From positions 26,984,427 to 27,048,426 of the forward strand of contig OX031065.1 of assembly GCA_943736015.1 (NCBI GenBank): 64,000 bases of DNA. Reading direction: 5' to 3'. The stretch comes from Tridacna crocea. Its lineage: Eukaryota > Mollusca > Bivalvia > Cardiida > Cardiidae. The translations under genes and the position numbers were made by a program. The notes beneath the pieces were generated by a model. The model saw nothing but the letters and a program-made list of their open reading frames with translations, made no database searches and was not told the origin of the DNA. Shown here one piece after another: positions 62,887 through 64,000 of the stretch; the first letter of the stretch is position 1; every line of letters begins with the position of its first letter.

Positions 62887-63101
62887 TTAACGACAAAATT
62901 TTAGACTGGTCCAATATGGAAGCACTTGCAGACGACAAAACGAACGAAACTCAAAAATCGAAATTTGTTTCCAGCAATGTAGAAAATATTGCGGGAAAAG
63001 GAGAAAATGCTGGTTACCAGTATTTTCTCCTTCTCCCACAATGTTTTAAAAAGGCTTCTTTCTCTGGGTTGTAAAAACTAGGGATTGTTTGGTAAAGGGT
63101 G
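62887..63101 (-). mobile_element. family A element, ends truncated
   Basis: TTAACGACAAAATTTTAGAC lacks the usual CTCTTTACCAA. The right side ends GTTTGGTAAAGGGTGCC without TTAA. Confidence 0.72.
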
Positions 63102-63150
63102 CCTTTTCAATATTATGTCGTGCTTTTGAAACGCTGAGATAGGTTGCTTT

Positions 63151-63378
63151 TTAACCCATTACCACACAATCCCTACTTTTGACGCCCCTGAAAAAAGAAG
63201 CCTTTTGAAAACACTGCAGGAAAAGGAGAACATGCTGGTAACCAGCATTTTCTCCTTTTCCCACAGTGTTTTCTACCCTTCCCAGAACAATTCAATTTTT
63301 CAGTCACCTTTATTTTGTCGTCTGCAAATGCTTTCAATTTGAACCAGTCTAAAATTTTGTTGTGTGGTAAAGAGTTAA
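63151..63378 (+). mobile_element. family A element, complete
   Basis: TTAACCCATTACCACACAAT to TGTGTGGTAAAGAGTTAA. CACTG/CAGTG hairpin with GAACATGCTGG in the left arm. Confidence 0.87.
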
Positions 63379-63547
63379 AGCAGTGCAGGATCAAGATCAA
63401 AACTACCAGATTATCTCGTCCCTTCACCAAACGACATGGCATCTGTATGTATACATGATGAACAAGGATTTAGAAAACAAAAAAAAATTCAATCATACTA
63501 GCTTTATTAAACAAATGCAATAAGATTTTCCTTTTTTATCAAAGTAG

Positions 63548-63730
63548 TTAAAGTATTTAGGGTCTGATTTTGGTACAGAAGAAATATCAAATGCGTCTGA
63601 AATTATGAGATTTTGTCTTTGAAAAGCTAGGAAACGTTGTTGCAGCCAAGCAGTATTTTTTCCTCGTCCAAAAATGTTTTTCAAAAGCCCTCTTTCACAG
63701 GATCATTAAATAATACGGTAAATGTTTAAC
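63548..63730 (-). mobile_element. family A element, degenerate
   Basis: GGAAACGTTGTTGCAGCC, then TTTTTCAAAAGCCCTCTTTC and ACGGTAAATGTTTAA. The hairpin does not pair. Confidence 0.4.
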
Positions 63731-63869
63731 TGTCTTTTATAAATAACCTTTACATTAAAGTTCGTATGAGAGAGTAATGTACTAAGTTTAAGAAATCAGT
63801 GAGAAAAAAATGGCGGGAAAGATTGGTAGATGAATACTGAATATATTGCAAATGGTCATTGAGGTACCA

Positions 63870-64000
63870 GAAGTAAAAAGTCTAAATAAAGAAAGGTAGA
63901 AAAACTGAGAGACACGGACTGAGAATGGAATAAGCAGGAGGGAAATGGAGAAAGAAAGAAAAGATAAAGGAAATAAATGGGAGAGAAAGGGAAAAAGATA
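63870..64000 (+). repeat. purine-rich low-complexity tract
   Basis: GAGGGAAATGGAGAAAGAAA and GGGAGAGAAAGGGAAAAAG. Runs off the end of the window. Confidence 0.8.

Overview
This is a eukaryotic, AT-rich, repeat-dominated window. It almost certainly comes from an animal and most likely from a bivalve mollusc. That guess rests on two things: the only clear gene is an animal SK-type potassium channel, and the short hairpin repeats, CCATGGCAACC-bearing arrays and GCCGCCATTTTGGCGGGGGA tails are of a kind I associate with bivalve genomes. The species call is from memory and not tested. No rRNA, intact tRNA, operon, CRISPR array or prokaryotic feature was seen.

Genes. One convincing protein-coding gene lies on the minus strand at 21431-22816. 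It encodes a 461-residue small-conductance Ca2+-activated K+ channel (KCNN/SK family), with the whole reading frame in one exon just behind a strong splice acceptor. A second, weak gene signal is on the plus strand: a possible terminal coding exon at 8254-8352, with decayed coding-like sequence at 6846-7059 and a donor-like site at 3599. Every other long open frame examined falls in a repeat or shows no family signature.

Mobile DNA. About 50 copies of one non-autonomous element, here called family A, are scattered through the window. A full copy is about 225-230 bp. It is bounded by TTAA and ends CYCWTTACC / GGTAAWGRG. It carries a near-perfect hairpin of about 65 bp placed off-centre. TTAA targets and CCC-type ends suggest piggyBac- or Kolobok-type mobilisation. 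Orientation + is used here for copies that begin with the short flank (ACAATCCCTACTTTTGACG-like), and - for copies that begin ACGACAAAATTTTAGACTGG-like. Other families: B (GCGCAGGCTGA hairpins), C (CTGCACGTTCTGTGCAG hairpins), D (200-bp palindromes with a TTAGCCAATCAGA centre), E and F (palindromes often side by side), G (672-bp element with a 7-bp target duplication), H (487-bp element with a 5-bp target duplication), I and J (dispersed 200-1000 bp repeats), R (a 420-bp repeat pair), X (a 300-bp arm used in large inverted structures), and two tRNA-derived SINE heads.

Layout. 0-6 kb: J and I copies, then a run of A elements including three that share TTAA borders. 6-12 kb: A elements around the weak gene signal and a 173-bp tandem duplication. 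12-20 kb: B, G, E, F and D elements and a 219-bp satellite. 20-24 kb: a 37-bp minisatellite, the SK gene, and element G with an insertion inside it. 24-40 kb: A, J, C, E and X inverted structures, a 166-bp tandem array, element H and a SINE. 40-50 kb: nested A/B elements, then a 2.8-kb composite in which a foldback element with tandem-repeat arms sits inside an H element, then a 415-bp hairpin and an A element interrupted by a modular palindrome. 49.7-53.8 kb: four adjacent tandem arrays. 54-64 kb: I, J, A, C and D copies and a degenerate satellite. The dominant theme is inverted repetition at every scale, from 65 bp to more than 2 kb.
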